A stretch of DNA of 64,000 nt from Hyphomicrobiales bacterium (GTDB taxonomy: Bacteria > Pseudomonadota > Alphaproteobacteria > Rhizobiales > Rhizobiaceae), in the NCBI GenBank assembly GCA_900469625.1, contig UBXV01000041.1:98555-162554 (forward strand). The letters are read 5' to 3'. The notes beneath the pieces were generated by a model. That model ran no database searches. It was given only the letters and a program-made list of their open reading frames with translations, and was not told the DNA's origin. The translations under genes and the position numbers were made by a program. Positions within the stretch are counted from its first letter, which is position 1. Each line of letters starts with the position of its first letter. This document shows, piece by piece, positions 27,932 through 36,056 of the stretch.

Positions 27932-29025
27932 GCGCCCACATCGTAGCCCGCGACCAGCTCCGCTCTTTCATCGAGCGCATCGAGCGACTCGAAGCCGAAA
28001 AGAAGACCATCGCCGACGACATCAAGGACGTCTACGGCGAAGCCAAAGCGATCGGCTTCGATGCCAAGATCCTGCGGAAAGTCATTTCGATCCGCAAGCA
28101 GGACGCCGACGAGCGCGCCGAGCAGGAAGCTATCCTCGACACGTATCTGCAGGCGCTCGGCATGATCCAGACCGATCTGTTCGACGAGCCCGAGCCGGAG
28201 ACGAGCCCCAAGCTCGTTGCCTCGGTCGCCACCGCTATGCAGACGCAATCGGGCAGGGCGGCGTTGCTGACCGCAGTCGACATCATGATTGAGCGCGAAG
28301 AGCGCCAGGAACCGGACGGCGGCGCAATCGCTGCAGTGAAGGGCAAGGCCCGACTGGCGAACGCCGATGGCGTTGAACCGTCGCCGTCCGAGCATATCGA
28401 CCCGATTACGGGCGAAATCACCGAGATCGCAACGAACGAAGGAGGCGAAGATGTAGAGAGCAGCGCAGAGCGCGCAGGTCCCGAGGGGCCATTTTCGATC
28501 GAACCCTCTGGCCCGGAGGCTGAACGGGCAACCAATTCGCCGGACACGGCACAAACTCACTCGGCAGACATGCGTGCTGAGGGCAGGGAGGTCGGCACTG
28601 CCGCCTCCCTTCGTGATCAGGCCGGCGACTGCCTCGGCTATGAGGCGACACCGCCCAGGCCGATGAAGTCGCTGCCCTACGCCTCCTGCTTTCCGGAACT
28701 GACCAAGAGCGAGTACGGCCGACTGGAATTCAGCATCATCGGCATCGGGGTGAGCAAACCCATCATCCGCATGGGTGATGTGATCGTCGATGGCTGGAAC
28801 CGTTACAACATCTCCCGCTCCCTCGGCATTCGTTACCCGGTCGAGGAATACAGCGGCAACGACGTGTTGCTCGATGTGATCGCATGGCAGCGCGAGGCGC
28901 GCCAGTTCACGCCAACCCAGGAACGGCAAATCGCCAGTCGGCTGGCGAAGGAAATTCCCCATCGCGCCGCCGACATCATGGCCGCGTTCTCGCTCACGGA
29001 AGCTGCAGAAAAGGAAATGGCATGA
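27928..29025 (+). CDS. GapR (DUF2312) domain fused to a ParB-like domain
   Basis: The 365-residue protein starts with a full GapR/DUF2312 module (about 7-80): [46 protein letters not shown] continues into the YLQALGM end. GapR is an alpha-proteobacterial protein that binds overtwisted DNA. A disordered acidic linker (about 85-240) leads to a C-terminal ParB/Srx-like segment (about 245-365) with [18 protein letters not shown] and [16 protein letters not shown], like ParB-type nuclease/CTPase folds in phages. Translation is coupled to the cro-like gene. Combined function is unknown. Confidence 0.8.
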   Translation: MSAHIVARDQLRSFIERIERLEAEKKTIADDIKDVYGEAKAIGFDAKILRKVISIRKQDADERAEQEAILDTYLQALGMIQTDLFDEPEPETSPKLVASVATAMQTQSGRAALLTAVDIMIEREERQEPDGGAIAAVKGKARLANADGVEPSPSEHIDPITGEITEIATNEGGEDVESSAERAGPEGPFSIEPSGPEAERATNSPDTAQTHSADMRAEGREVGTAASLRDQAGDCLGYEATPPRPMKSLPYASCFPELTKSEYGRLEFSIIGIGVSKPIIRMGDVIVDGWNRYNISRSLGIRYPVEEYSGNDVLLDVIAWQREARQFTPTQERQIASRLAKEIPHRAADIMAAFSLTEAAEKEMA

Positions 29026-29351
29026 TTGGCTCGAAATCATCGTGGTGGTCCCGCGCGTCCAGGGATCAGAAGCTCGCCCAGATCGACGGCGGCATTGAGT
29101 GCGGCGTCTGCGCCAAGCACATCGCAATGAACGTCGGCGCAAGCGTGAGTGCCGTGCACGAGTTCGGACGGCGCAACGGCCGGAAATTCACCGGGAAGAA
29201 CACGACTGTCCAGCTGCGCAGGGCAGGGAGCATTGCTGGCGTCAAGAACGCCCGCCGGCTCGGAAAGCCCGACTGCGAAATTGCGTCCGCCTTTTCCATC
29301 TTCGAAGACAGGGCTGTTGAGCGGCCGATGTTTGATGAGGTCGCGGCATGA
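29022..29351 (+). CDS. Small phage DNA-binding-like protein
   Basis: A 109-residue basic protein with a possible helix-turn-helix ([33 protein letters not shown]). The ATG overlaps the stop of the GapR/ParB-like gene. A cluster of tryptophans and serines begins the protein ([13 protein letters not shown]). Likely a regulator of rightward early genes, by fold and place only. Confidence 0.65.
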   Translation: MIGSKSSWWSRASRDQKLAQIDGGIECGVCAKHIAMNVGASVSAVHEFGRRNGRKFTGKNTTVQLRRAGSIAGVKNARRLGKPDCEIASAFSIFEDRAVERPMFDEVAA

Positions 29352-29485
29352 CAAAGGCACGGCGGTATCGCTCCATCACTTACACCGAAGACGGCACGGT
29401 CATCGTCATCGACGCCGAGACTGGGAAGTCCGCGTCCGGTCGCAACCTTCGCGAAGCCGAAGAAAATCTCAGGAGAGCAGCATGA
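29348..29485 (+). CDS. 45-residue phage protein
   Basis: A short frame beginning [20 protein letters not shown] and ending EENLRRAA, joined to both neighbours by ATGA overlaps (stop of the gene before, start of the gene after). The overlaps are the evidence that it is translated. Function unknown. Confidence 0.55.
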   Translation: MTKARRYRSITYTEDGTVIVIDAETGKSASGRNLREAEENLRRAA

Positions 29486-29601
29486 TCGCCGTTCAGATCC
29501 TGTTCGCCTCATTGATGGCTTTTGCCTTCCCGTTGCTCGGCGGCGTGGCCCTCTTCTGCGAGATGCAATTTCGCCGGAACGGCTTCCGGGCAAAGGATTG
29601 A
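29482..29601 (+). CDS. 39-residue membrane protein
   Basis: A single hydrophobic segment (AVQILFASLMAFAFPLLGGVAL) fills the N-terminal half, followed by CEMQFRRNGFRAKD. It overlaps the preceding small gene by four bases. Function unknown. Confidence 0.5.
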   Translation: MIAVQILFASLMAFAFPLLGGVALFCEMQFRRNGFRAKD

Positions 29602-29624
29602 TCGCGGCTCCTCCTCCCTCGCGA

Positions 29625-29888
29625 TCAACGAGAGTCCCAGTCTTCCTCCTCCCGGCTGGGGCTCTCAACTCTCAAGCGGATCCGCTTGTTCGCCAGACGC
29701 AAGACCACGGCTTGAACAGCGGAACCCAACGGAATGGCCGGTGACGACGAGGCATCGTCACCGGCGGCAGAACCAAAATCGTGCGGCGGTTTGGCTCTGC
29801 GGAACTGAATGATTGTGACCTCCGAATGAGCGCCGACCGTTGGCGCGGTCAGGCTCTCTTCGGACTGGTCAGTAAGGTTTCTGCTCAT
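29625..29888 (-). CDS. Doubtful small protein opposite to the early operon
   Basis: An 87-residue frame with a plausible beta-rich block (VTIIQFRRAKPPHDFG) and a serine-rich middle. It fills the 290-base gap between two plus-strand genes and has codon use not unlike its neighbours. No family recognised and no strong ribosome site seen, so it may be chance. If it is not a gene, this gap holds nothing that I can identify. Confidence 0.3.
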   Translation of the reverse strand: MSRNLTDQSEESLTAPTVGAHSEVTIIQFRRAKPPHDFGSAAGDDASSSPAIPLGSAVQAVVLRLANKRIRLRVESPSREEEDWDSR

Positions 29889-29914
29889 GTGCAGTGTCTC
29901 CTAGCAACGAGACA

Positions 29915-30334
29915 ATGGCACATGCGGAGGCCGAAAAATTGGAAAAGAAATCCAGAATTCTGGACGAGAAGAAGCAGGGAAAATGCGAGCACATGAGCGA
30001 CATTGCGACTGCAAATTACCTCATTAAATCGATCGGCGGCGGTGGCCGTGTCAGCGATATGTTTTTCGAGGCTGCGGCAATCCTCCGAAAACTCTTCCCG
30101 CACAAAGGCGAACCCAAGAAGCAATGGACGGAACGCCGTCTCAAGGCCTGGTGGAACAACGAAACCGACGTCGTTCGCCACTGGCAGATGATGGAACTCT
30201 ACGCGGCTGCGGAAGCCGCGAAGGAAGAACGCGAACTGCTGCGCGCAGCGAAGAGGGACCATGCCGATTTCATCGAAAAAACCGCCCGTATTCGTGCGTT
30301 GGCTCAGCTTGAAGCAACGGCTGATCATCGCTGA
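29915..30334 (+). CDS. Phage early protein of unknown function
   Basis: The 139-residue product begins with a lysine/glutamate-rich helix and continues with a conserved-looking block ATANYLIKSIGGGGRVSDMFFEAA, then WTERRLKAWWNNE and a long charged helix. I recall similar proteins in rhizobial prophages starting at the internal MSDIATA (29993), so the true start may be there. Acts probably in early regulation or replication; no domain named. Confidence 0.6.
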   Translation: MAHAEAEKLEKKSRILDEKKQGKCEHMSDIATANYLIKSIGGGGRVSDMFFEAAAILRKLFPHKGEPKKQWTERRLKAWWNNETDVVRHWQMMELYAAAEAAKEERELLRAAKRDHADFIEKTARIRALAQLEATADHR

Positions 30335-30401
30335 GAAGCTGCGCGGTATCGGCTCGTCGCTCGCGGAATGGATCTGCCCGGAACTGAGGGAAGAAAAATG
30401 A
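30261..30401 (+). CDS. 46-residue phage protein
   Basis: A short frame, MPISSKKPPVFVRWLSLKQ to CPELREEK, overlapping the end of the preceding gene in another frame. It is rich in basic residues and has a helical middle (LIIAEKLRGIGSSLAEWI). Support is its clean open frame and early-operon position. Confidence 0.4.
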   Translation: MPISSKKPPVFVRWLSLKQRLIIAEKLRGIGSSLAEWICPELREEK

Positions 30402-30412
30402 CGAGTATTAGC

Positions 30413-31096
30413 CTAGATGCCGAGAAAAGCCTCAAGTTCACGCAACGGAGCGCTGACACACATTCTGATGGGCTTGCGGACCGGACCGTTGATAAATCCG
30501 AAAAGCTCGATCTCGCAGGCGTGGTCGAAGCTAATAATGCCGAGTTCCCTTCGCTTATCTTCGTCGATCATAAAAATCAGTTCGAACGTGAGATTTGGTG
30601 GCGCCTGGTTTCGATCCTCCCACCCAGCAATCCACGGACGTGGTCCGAGAATCCCTTTTTCGCCAATCCTATAAGCCCGCTTCCCGTTTTCATCTTTGAG
30701 TTCATGCCACCACTCGACAGGGAACGGCGTGATCAAGGACACCCTCTCCAACACGACCGCATATCTGTTCCAGTTAGTCACCCGTATCTTGCACCCATTC
30801 AATTGGTGCGCGAGTTCGTGGATTTGCATGAACGGGACGGCATCGCCAACGGAGTAATCGGTCTGCCGCTGCTGGGCCAACAATTGCCGCCACAGGAGGG
30901 TTATTGTTGCAAACGCAGCAACGCCCGCGAACCAGCCGCTCAAGGCGCCCAGCCATTCCCTAAAGCAGTTTTGCTCCCCTCGGCACAACACGATCTCACT
31001 CGGTGTGGAAAGGAAAAGATAGGCGATGAAAACGGCCATCAGAACGAATGGCCCCAACCAATCCCAAAAACATGGCGGCTTCGTATCTCTAGACAT
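30413..31096 (-). CDS. Two-TM membrane protein, second gene of the SRA-HNH cassette
   Basis: A 227-residue protein with two N-terminal transmembrane segments (PFVLMAVFIAYLFLS and LSGWFAGVAAFATITLLW, about residues 16-70), then a soluble cytoplasmic domain of about 150 residues with EWWHELKDENGKRAYRIGEKG. It starts nine bases after the stop of the endonuclease gene on the same strand, so the two are probably cotranscribed. The family is not recognised. A membrane effector or exclusion protein is one possibility. A plus-strand frame over this region is a shadow. Confidence 0.7.
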   Translation of the reverse strand: MSRDTKPPCFWDWLGPFVLMAVFIAYLFLSTPSEIVLCRGEQNCFREWLGALSGWFAGVAAFATITLLWRQLLAQQRQTDYSVGDAVPFMQIHELAHQLNGCKIRVTNWNRYAVVLERVSLITPFPVEWWHELKDENGKRAYRIGEKGILGPRPWIAGWEDRNQAPPNLTFELIFMIDEDKRRELGIISFDHACEIELFGFINGPVRKPIRMCVSAPLRELEAFLGI

Positions 31097-31105
31097 GTTG
31101 TGCCG

Positions 31106-31903
31106 TCAGGTTTCCAGGGTGCTCATGCACTGAAGAAGTTTCCCGTTGAAAGTTTTGCCATCAGCTCCCGAGTGCACGCGTCGGTGACAGTTGGGGCAAA
31201 GTGCGATTACGAATCGCGGATCATCCGGACCGCCATCGCTGAGCCTTCGAATGTGGTGTGGCTCGAGATAGGGAACTCCGTTCGCGCGAAGAAACGGAGC
31301 GGGTTGGCTGCAACCCTCACAATGGCCCTTTGCTCGGGCGACAACGTAGTCGCGGACGTCTCGGCTGCGCTCAAACACCGTGGAAACGGATTGAACTTTG
31401 CCGGGTGTGGGGTTAGCCGCGGCGAAGGCCCGCAGACGCAGCTCAGCGAGATTGAGATCCGCGGGTGCCTGGCTCTCTACAACTTCGACAATGCTCGAGA
31501 CGGGGCGGAGCTCGAAAACAATCGCGTTGCGCATTTCGCCTGCTTGGTCAGGTGCGCGCTCTATGTGGTGCCCTTCGCAAACATACTCGTCTTCAAAGCG
31601 AAGGCCATACTGAGATTTCCGGAAAAGCAGAAGGCTCGTTCCATTCGCCGAATGTGCAGCGACCCTGCCGTTTCCTCGTTTCATCACCATGTCGCCAAGT
31701 TGGCCCTCACCAAAATATTCGAATACGCCGTCATCGCGTTGGCGATCCGCGTATCCGTTGATGAGCCCTTCCTCACCGGTGATGATGAAAACGACATTGT
31801 GCTGAGCCGGCGTGATGATCCCACCTTGTTGCTGCCCGCCAAACCGAGCGTGAATATCGCTTCGGCGGTTGTAAATCCGCCCGCGCTCGAACCCCCAAGA
31901 CAT
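31106..31903 (-). CDS. SRA-like/HNH endonuclease (McrA-type, type IV restriction candidate)
   Basis: The 265-residue protein pairs an N-terminal ScoMcrA-like SRA domain (about 5-135: FGGQQQGGIITPAQHNVVFI, FEYFGEGQLGDM) with a C-terminal HNH nuclease: Cys195/Cys198, LEPHHIRRLSDGGPDDP with His216-217, and CPNCHRRVH with Cys236/Cys239/His240. SRA domains of this kind read modified bases, and McrA enzymes then cut modified foreign DNA. Lies on the minus strand within a plus-strand early region, thus likely cargo expressed in the lysogen. Target modification cannot be told. Confidence 0.85.
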   Translation of the reverse strand: MSWGFERGRIYNRRSDIHARFGGQQQGGIITPAQHNVVFIITGEEGLINGYADRQRDDGVFEYFGEGQLGDMVMKRGNGRVAAHSANGTSLLLFRKSQYGLRFEDEYVCEGHHIERAPDQAGEMRNAIVFELRPVSSIVEVVESQAPADLNLAELRLRAFAAANPTPGKVQSVSTVFERSRDVRDYVVARAKGHCEGCSQPAPFLRANGVPYLEPHHIRRLSDGGPDDPRFVIALCPNCHRRVHSGADGKTFNGKLLQCMSTLET

Positions 31904-31992
31904 CGCCGATCTCCTGCCTGCCGTGTCTCGGCAGTTCTGCCACCTTTAAGTTGCGCTCACGTTAATCGTCCCGTCCGGATGATGGAGGCAGC

Positions 31993-32202
31993 ATGACGGA
32001 CCCCGCCGAAATGATCGCTTGGCTCGATCGCCGCATCGCCAGCGCCATGACCTGGCTCGACGACCACGGCCACGGCTCGAAGAAGCCACGCCCCGAAAAC
32101 GAGATCACCACCAAGGAATACGACATCGCCCGGTTTGAAGAGATCAAGGCCGCGTACCTGAAGGCGCTTGAGCGGCGAAACCAGGAAGGGGCGGCGGCAT
32201 GA
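31993..32202 (+). CDS. Small phage early protein
   Basis: A 69-residue charged helical protein (AEMIAWLDRRIASAMTWLDD) with GGAGG upstream of its ATG. It resumes the rightward early operon after the minus-strand cassette; its stop overlaps the methyltransferase start. Function unknown. Confidence 0.65.
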   Translation: MTDPAEMIAWLDRRIASAMTWLDDHGHGSKKPRPENEITTKEYDIARFEEIKAAYLKALERRNQEGAAA

Positions 32203-32840
32203 GCCAGAACACCTCATCCGCCGTCATGCAGCAGCGCAGCGAGCCGAAGCGCTCGTTGGACGACTTCCCGACGCCACCGTGGGCGACGCGCGCACTGTGC
32301 GAAGCCTTGATGGCAAACGGCCACGACCTTTCGACGAAGACGGCACGCGAGCCGGCCGCCAACCGCGGCTTCATGGTGCGACCACTTCGCGAGTATTTCG
32401 GAGATGTCAAAGCGAGTGACATTATGGACTACGGCCATGGCTGGGCCGTCGAGGATTTCCTGTTCCCTTATCAGATCGAGGAAGTCGATTGGACCATCAC
32501 GAACCCGCCGTTCACACTCGCTGACCGCTTCGTCGAGCGCGCTTTGGATACCAGCCGGATAGGCTGCGCCATTATCGTTCGTTCCGCGTTCTTGGAGGGC
32601 GTTGGCCGGTACGAGCAGCTGTTTCGTGACACGCCGCCCGCGCTTGTGCTGCAGTTCTGCGAGCGCGTCGCAATGGTGAAGGGCCGTGTAGACCCTGATG
32701 CGTCAAGCGCGACAGCATACTCGTGGGTCGTTTGGCTGAAGAGTGAGAAAGATACTCGCCAACGATGGATCGCGCCTTGCCGAAAGAGGCTCGAGCGCGC
32801 CGATGACTACGCGGCCTATCGCGATGAGGTGGCCGCATGA
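32199..32840 (+). CDS. Phage DNA adenine methyltransferase-like protein
   Basis: The 213-residue protein starts with the DDFPTPPWATRALCE block typical of phage SAM-dependent methyltransferases, has the SAM-binding motif I variant EPAANRGF (about residues 51-58) and the catalytic TNPPF (101-105, NPPF type of N6-adenine enzymes). It probably methylates phage DNA to avoid restriction. The target site is unknown. Overlaps both neighbours by four bases. Confidence 0.85.
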   Translation: MSQNTSSAVMQQRSEPKRSLDDFPTPPWATRALCEALMANGHDLSTKTAREPAANRGFMVRPLREYFGDVKASDIMDYGHGWAVEDFLFPYQIEEVDWTITNPPFTLADRFVERALDTSRIGCAIIVRSAFLEGVGRYEQLFRDTPPALVLQFCERVAMVKGRVDPDASSATAYSWVVWLKSEKDTRQRWIAPCRKRLERADDYAAYRDEVAA

Positions 32841-33136
32841 GCATGCCGCGCCACAAAGCCAAGCGCGATGCATCCGAGCCGGCGATCGTCGCTGTTCTCG
32901 AGTGCGTCGGCTTCAGTGTCTATCGTCTCGATCAGCCGGTTGACCTTCTGTGCGGATTCCGTGGCCGGAACTACCTCGTCGAGGTCAAGACCGGCACCAA
33001 GGGATACGGCAAAGGGCTAAACGCTAACCAGCAGTCCTTTGCCGAGGACTGGCGCGGCTCGCCGGTGTTCACGCTGCATAGCGTCGATGACGCCGTTTCC
33101 TTCTCCCAAGCCATCGCAAGAGGTGACCACCGATGA
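32837..33136 (+). CDS. VRR-NUC-like nuclease
   Basis: A 99-residue protein with the PD-(D/E)XK core of a small VRR-NUC/resolvase-like enzyme: DLLCGFRGRNYLVEVKTGT with the acidic Asp and E-x-K, then NANQQSFAEDWRGSPVFTLHS. Family members in phages process branched DNA or ends during replication and packaging. Four-base overlaps with both neighbours. Confidence 0.8.
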   Translation: MSMPRHKAKRDASEPAIVAVLECVGFSVYRLDQPVDLLCGFRGRNYLVEVKTGTKGYGKGLNANQQSFAEDWRGSPVFTLHSVDDAVSFSQAIARGDHR

Positions 33137-33327
33137 GCAACGTCGTCGTCTTGGAGGATCACGTCTCAAAGGCATGGAATGCCTACCTGTCGGCGAAGAG
33201 CCTGGCAGACAGCACAGGGAAGATTGAGGACGGTATCGCGGCGGGCCGCGCGCATGCGCGATGGCTTGGGCTCTTCATGACCGAGGATCAGCGAGAGTTC
33301 GTCGGCTTCGAAAGGGCGTCAGCATGA
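33133..33327 (+). CDS. Small phage protein
   Basis: A 64-residue helical protein (DHVSKAWNAYLSAKSLADSTG) between the nuclease and helicase genes, with four-base overlaps to both. Function unknown. Confidence 0.6.
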   Translation: MSNVVVLEDHVSKAWNAYLSAKSLADSTGKIEDGIAAGRAHARWLGLFMTEDQREFVGFERASA

Positions 33328-34757
33328 ACGCTCTTGTCTTCGATACCAAAGGTTATGTCGCCGAGGTCGAGCAGAATGTTCTTGGCTCGCTGATGTACGG
33401 GGGCGAGAGCCAGGAAACCCTGGCTGCGCTGCAGGACTATCATTTCGTGGAGAAGTTCCACCAGGAGATCTACCGCGCCATCAAAGCAGCTTACGAGCGC
33501 TACAATCTTTGCAACCCGGCGCTGGTCAGAAAGCTGCTGCCAGAGGACCAGGTTCAGGGGTTCGAGAAAGCGAACGAGAAAAAAGTCGGTGCGTATCTCG
33601 CCCGCCTTACAGCCACCGCGACCGCCGGCGCAGCCGCTTCGCCAGAGAACGCGCGAAAGATCGTCGAGCAGTGGGCTCGGCTCGCACTGGCGAACGAGGC
33701 CGGGCGCATCTATGCCGCTGCAAACGATCCCATGGCCGATGTCCGCTTGCTGGCGCATGAGGCGGCAAAGACGATCGACGACATCATGGCCGAGGTTCGC
33801 TCGGGTCCGTCGCGGAAAACGCGCGTCTCCATCGCCAACGCAGCAATGCGGGCTGTCACGTCTGCGGCCGAGGCGAAGCAGAACGGTACAGGACTGACCG
33901 GTGTCACATGGGGGCTTGTCGATCTCAACCGCATGACCGGCGGCATTCAGCGCCGCGACCTCACCTTGATCGGCGCCAGGCCATCCATGGGGAAGACGAC
34001 GATAGCGCTGTCAGTCGCGATCGACGCTGCCAAGTCCGGCGTCTGCTGCGGTCTCGTTTCGCTCGAAATGGACGCTGAGAAGGTGGCCGCCCGTGCGATC
34101 TCCGATGTTCTCTATGACCGGGGCAATTCCGTGCCCTACAGCGACATAATCCGCGGGGACGTCACCGATGAGCAGTTGGACACCATTGTCGCTGCGCAGG
34201 AGCGGTTCAATCAGTTGCCGTTGATGATCGACGATCAGTCCGGCCAGACCGTCACCGACATTCGCATCAGAGCCGAGCGCATGCTCGAGGACAGCCGCAA
34301 GAACGGCAACCCGATGGCTGTGCTCTTCATCGACCATCTTGGCCTTATACGCCCATCGTCGCGCTACAGCGGCAACCGGGTGAACGAGATCGCCGAAATC
34401 ACCTCTGGCCTGAAGTCGCTAGCCAGAGAGCTCGACATCGCCGTCGTGCTCCTTTCGCAGCTGAACCGCGCGCTCGAAAGCCGTGAGGAGAAGCGCCCGA
34501 TGCTCTCCGACCTTCGCGATTCCGGCGCGATTGAGCAGGACGCCGACATGATCGCCTTCCTGTTCCGCGAGGCCTACTACCTCGAGCGCGAGCAGGGCGG
34601 GAGCTTCGAAGATCAGGCCAGCCGTGCCGATCGCCTTATGGATTGCCGCAACAAGCTTGAATTCATCGTCGCGAAGCAGCGCAACGGCTCCCTCGGTACC
34701 GTGCACTTGTTCGCCGACATGGCCTACTCAGCAGTCAGGAATGGAGCGCGGACATGA
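33324..34757 (+). CDS. dnaB: Replicative DNA helicase, DnaB family
   Basis: The 477-residue protein has the DnaB N-terminal domain (EVEQNVLGSLMYGGE, QEIYRAIK) and a RecA-type helicase domain with Walker A GARPSMGKTT at about residue 213, Walker B AVLFIDHLG and the arginine-finger region LSQLNRALESR. It unwinds DNA at the phage replication fork. The ATG chosen overlaps the small gene upstream. The gene next to it probably encodes the initiator/loader. Confidence 0.95.
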   Translation: MNALVFDTKGYVAEVEQNVLGSLMYGGESQETLAALQDYHFVEKFHQEIYRAIKAAYERYNLCNPALVRKLLPEDQVQGFEKANEKKVGAYLARLTATATAGAAASPENARKIVEQWARLALANEAGRIYAAANDPMADVRLLAHEAAKTIDDIMAEVRSGPSRKTRVSIANAAMRAVTSAAEAKQNGTGLTGVTWGLVDLNRMTGGIQRRDLTLIGARPSMGKTTIALSVAIDAAKSGVCCGLVSLEMDAEKVAARAISDVLYDRGNSVPYSDIIRGDVTDEQLDTIVAAQERFNQLPLMIDDQSGQTVTDIRIRAERMLEDSRKNGNPMAVLFIDHLGLIRPSSRYSGNRVNEIAEITSGLKSLARELDIAVVLLSQLNRALESREEKRPMLSDLRDSGAIEQDADMIAFLFREAYYLEREQGGSFEDQASRADRLMDCRNKLEFIVAKQRNGSLGTVHLFADMAYSAVRNGART

Positions 34758-35647
34758 GCAGACCGCATATCCCTTACTTCGATTTCTACCCTGCAGACTT
34801 CATGAACGGTGTGCGCGGGCTCTCAGCGCAGGAGGTCGGTGTCTACACCATGATCCTGTGCCGCATCTACGAAGAGAGCGGGCCGATCGAGTTTCACCCA
34901 GTCCGTCTGGCGACGTACTGCGGGATGCGCGAAAACGCCTTCTCCAAGATCATCACGAGGCTCGTCGACTTGGGCAAGTTCAGCTTGGTCGAAGGGATGC
35001 TTTCCAATCGTCGCGCCGAGGCCGAAATTTCACGCCGCGCGAGCAAGTTGAAAATCAACTCGCGAGCCGGGAAAGCTAGTGCGCAGAAAAAGCAACAAAT
35101 TCAACAACCGAAACCAACGGACGTTCAACGACCGTTCAACCACACAGACACAGATACAAAAGCTACGCTTAGCAGCGTAGCTCCCGCGCAGCCCGATTTC
35201 GATGCCATTCAGGCCAAGCTTATCGAGGCCGCTGGCGATAACGGCATCCAACCTCATGGCGCTTTCATCGTTGGCCCGATCGTCGAGTTGATCGTCGCGG
35301 GCGTCGATCTCGAAACTGACATCCTGCCGGTGATCCGGTCACGAGTTGCCCGCATGAGCAGGCCAGCCGGTTCGTGGTCCTACTTCGTCCAGGCGATCCG
35401 CGAGGCTTACGAGCGCCGCATCGCTGCCGGCAAGGGGCTGGTGCAGGCGCCGCAGTTGTCGACGACCGACGAGGACTGGTCGCGCCGGCTGCGGTTCGCC
35501 CGTCAGCAACGCATGTGGAGCGCAGCCGAGTTCGGCCCGTCGCCAGGGCAGCCGGGTTGCCGCGTTCCGTCGCATTTGCTCGAGCCGTTGGACGGGCAGG
35601 GGTGGGGCGATATCGCCGACGGCAGGAGGGCTGCAAATGCTGCTTGA
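34754..35647 (+). CDS. DUF1376 (YdaU-like) replication protein
   Basis: The 297-residue protein starts with HIPYFDFYPADFMNGVRGLSAQEVGVYTMIL, the DUF1376/YdaU winged-helix signature of phage replication initiators, then a long basic Q/K-rich linker (about 90-130) and a C-terminal helical domain (about 150-297). It probably binds the phage origin and brings in DnaB, encoded immediately upstream. Confidence 0.82.
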   Translation: MSRPHIPYFDFYPADFMNGVRGLSAQEVGVYTMILCRIYEESGPIEFHPVRLATYCGMRENAFSKIITRLVDLGKFSLVEGMLSNRRAEAEISRRASKLKINSRAGKASAQKKQQIQQPKPTDVQRPFNHTDTDTKATLSSVAPAQPDFDAIQAKLIEAAGDNGIQPHGAFIVGPIVELIVAGVDLETDILPVIRSRVARMSRPAGSWSYFVQAIREAYERRIAAGKGLVQAPQLSTTDEDWSRRLRFARQQRMWSAAEFGPSPGQPGCRVPSHLLEPLDGQGWGDIADGRRAANAA

Positions 35648-36056
35648 GCTCCCGCAACAGGATGCGATCAGCGAGCCGATCTATCGCGCCGCCATCCTTG
35701 TCTGCCGCCGCAAGTTGATCGGCAAGCCGAGACCGCCGAAGGTCTATGTCCCGAAGCCACGCTTGCGCGCGCCGGCCGACGACCACGTCTGGGCTTGGCG
35801 GGCGCATCGCCTGCAGCAGCGGTCGCGCTTGACGCCGACGGAACTCGTGAAGCTCCGTTGCTTCGAGCTCCGCATTCCCTTCGCGGTGATGGTGGGGCCG
35901 TCGCGCGCACGGTCGATCACGGAACACCGCCATTTACTCATGTGGGAGCTTCGCCAGCGGAAGATGTCGTTGCCGGCCATCGCGCGGATCTTCAGCCGCG
36001 ACCACACAACCGTTCTGACATCCTGCCGCAAGATCGAAATGGAGAAGGCCCAATGA
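35637..36056 (+). CDS. DnaA domain-IV-like DNA-binding protein
   Basis: The 139-residue protein carries, in its C-terminal half, a DnaA-like HTH: GPSRARSITEHRHLLMWELR, SLPAIARIFSRDHTTVLTSCRKIE, matching the DnaA box-binding signature DHTTVxxxxxKI. It lacks the AAA+ domain. It could bind DnaA-box-like sites in the phage or host origin. Overlaps the DUF1376 gene by 11 bases and the NusG-like gene by four. Confidence 0.85.
   Translation: MLLELPQQDAISEPIYRAAILVCRRKLIGKPRPPKVYVPKPRLRAPADDHVWAWRAHRLQQRSRLTPTELVKLRCFELRIPFAVMVGPSRARSITEHRHLLMWELRQRKMSLPAIARIFSRDHTTVLTSCRKIEMEKAQ

Noticed and set aside
27709..29142. A 477-codon minus-strand frame opposite to the cro-like and GapR/ParB genes
   Set aside because: It is antisense to recognisable coding sequence and is arginine/leucine-rich shadow protein.
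30368..31996. A 542-codon plus-strand frame covering the SRA-HNH cassette
   Set aside because: The minus strand carries a recognisable HNH enzyme and a TM protein over the same DNA, and the plus-strand product has no domain and odd composition.
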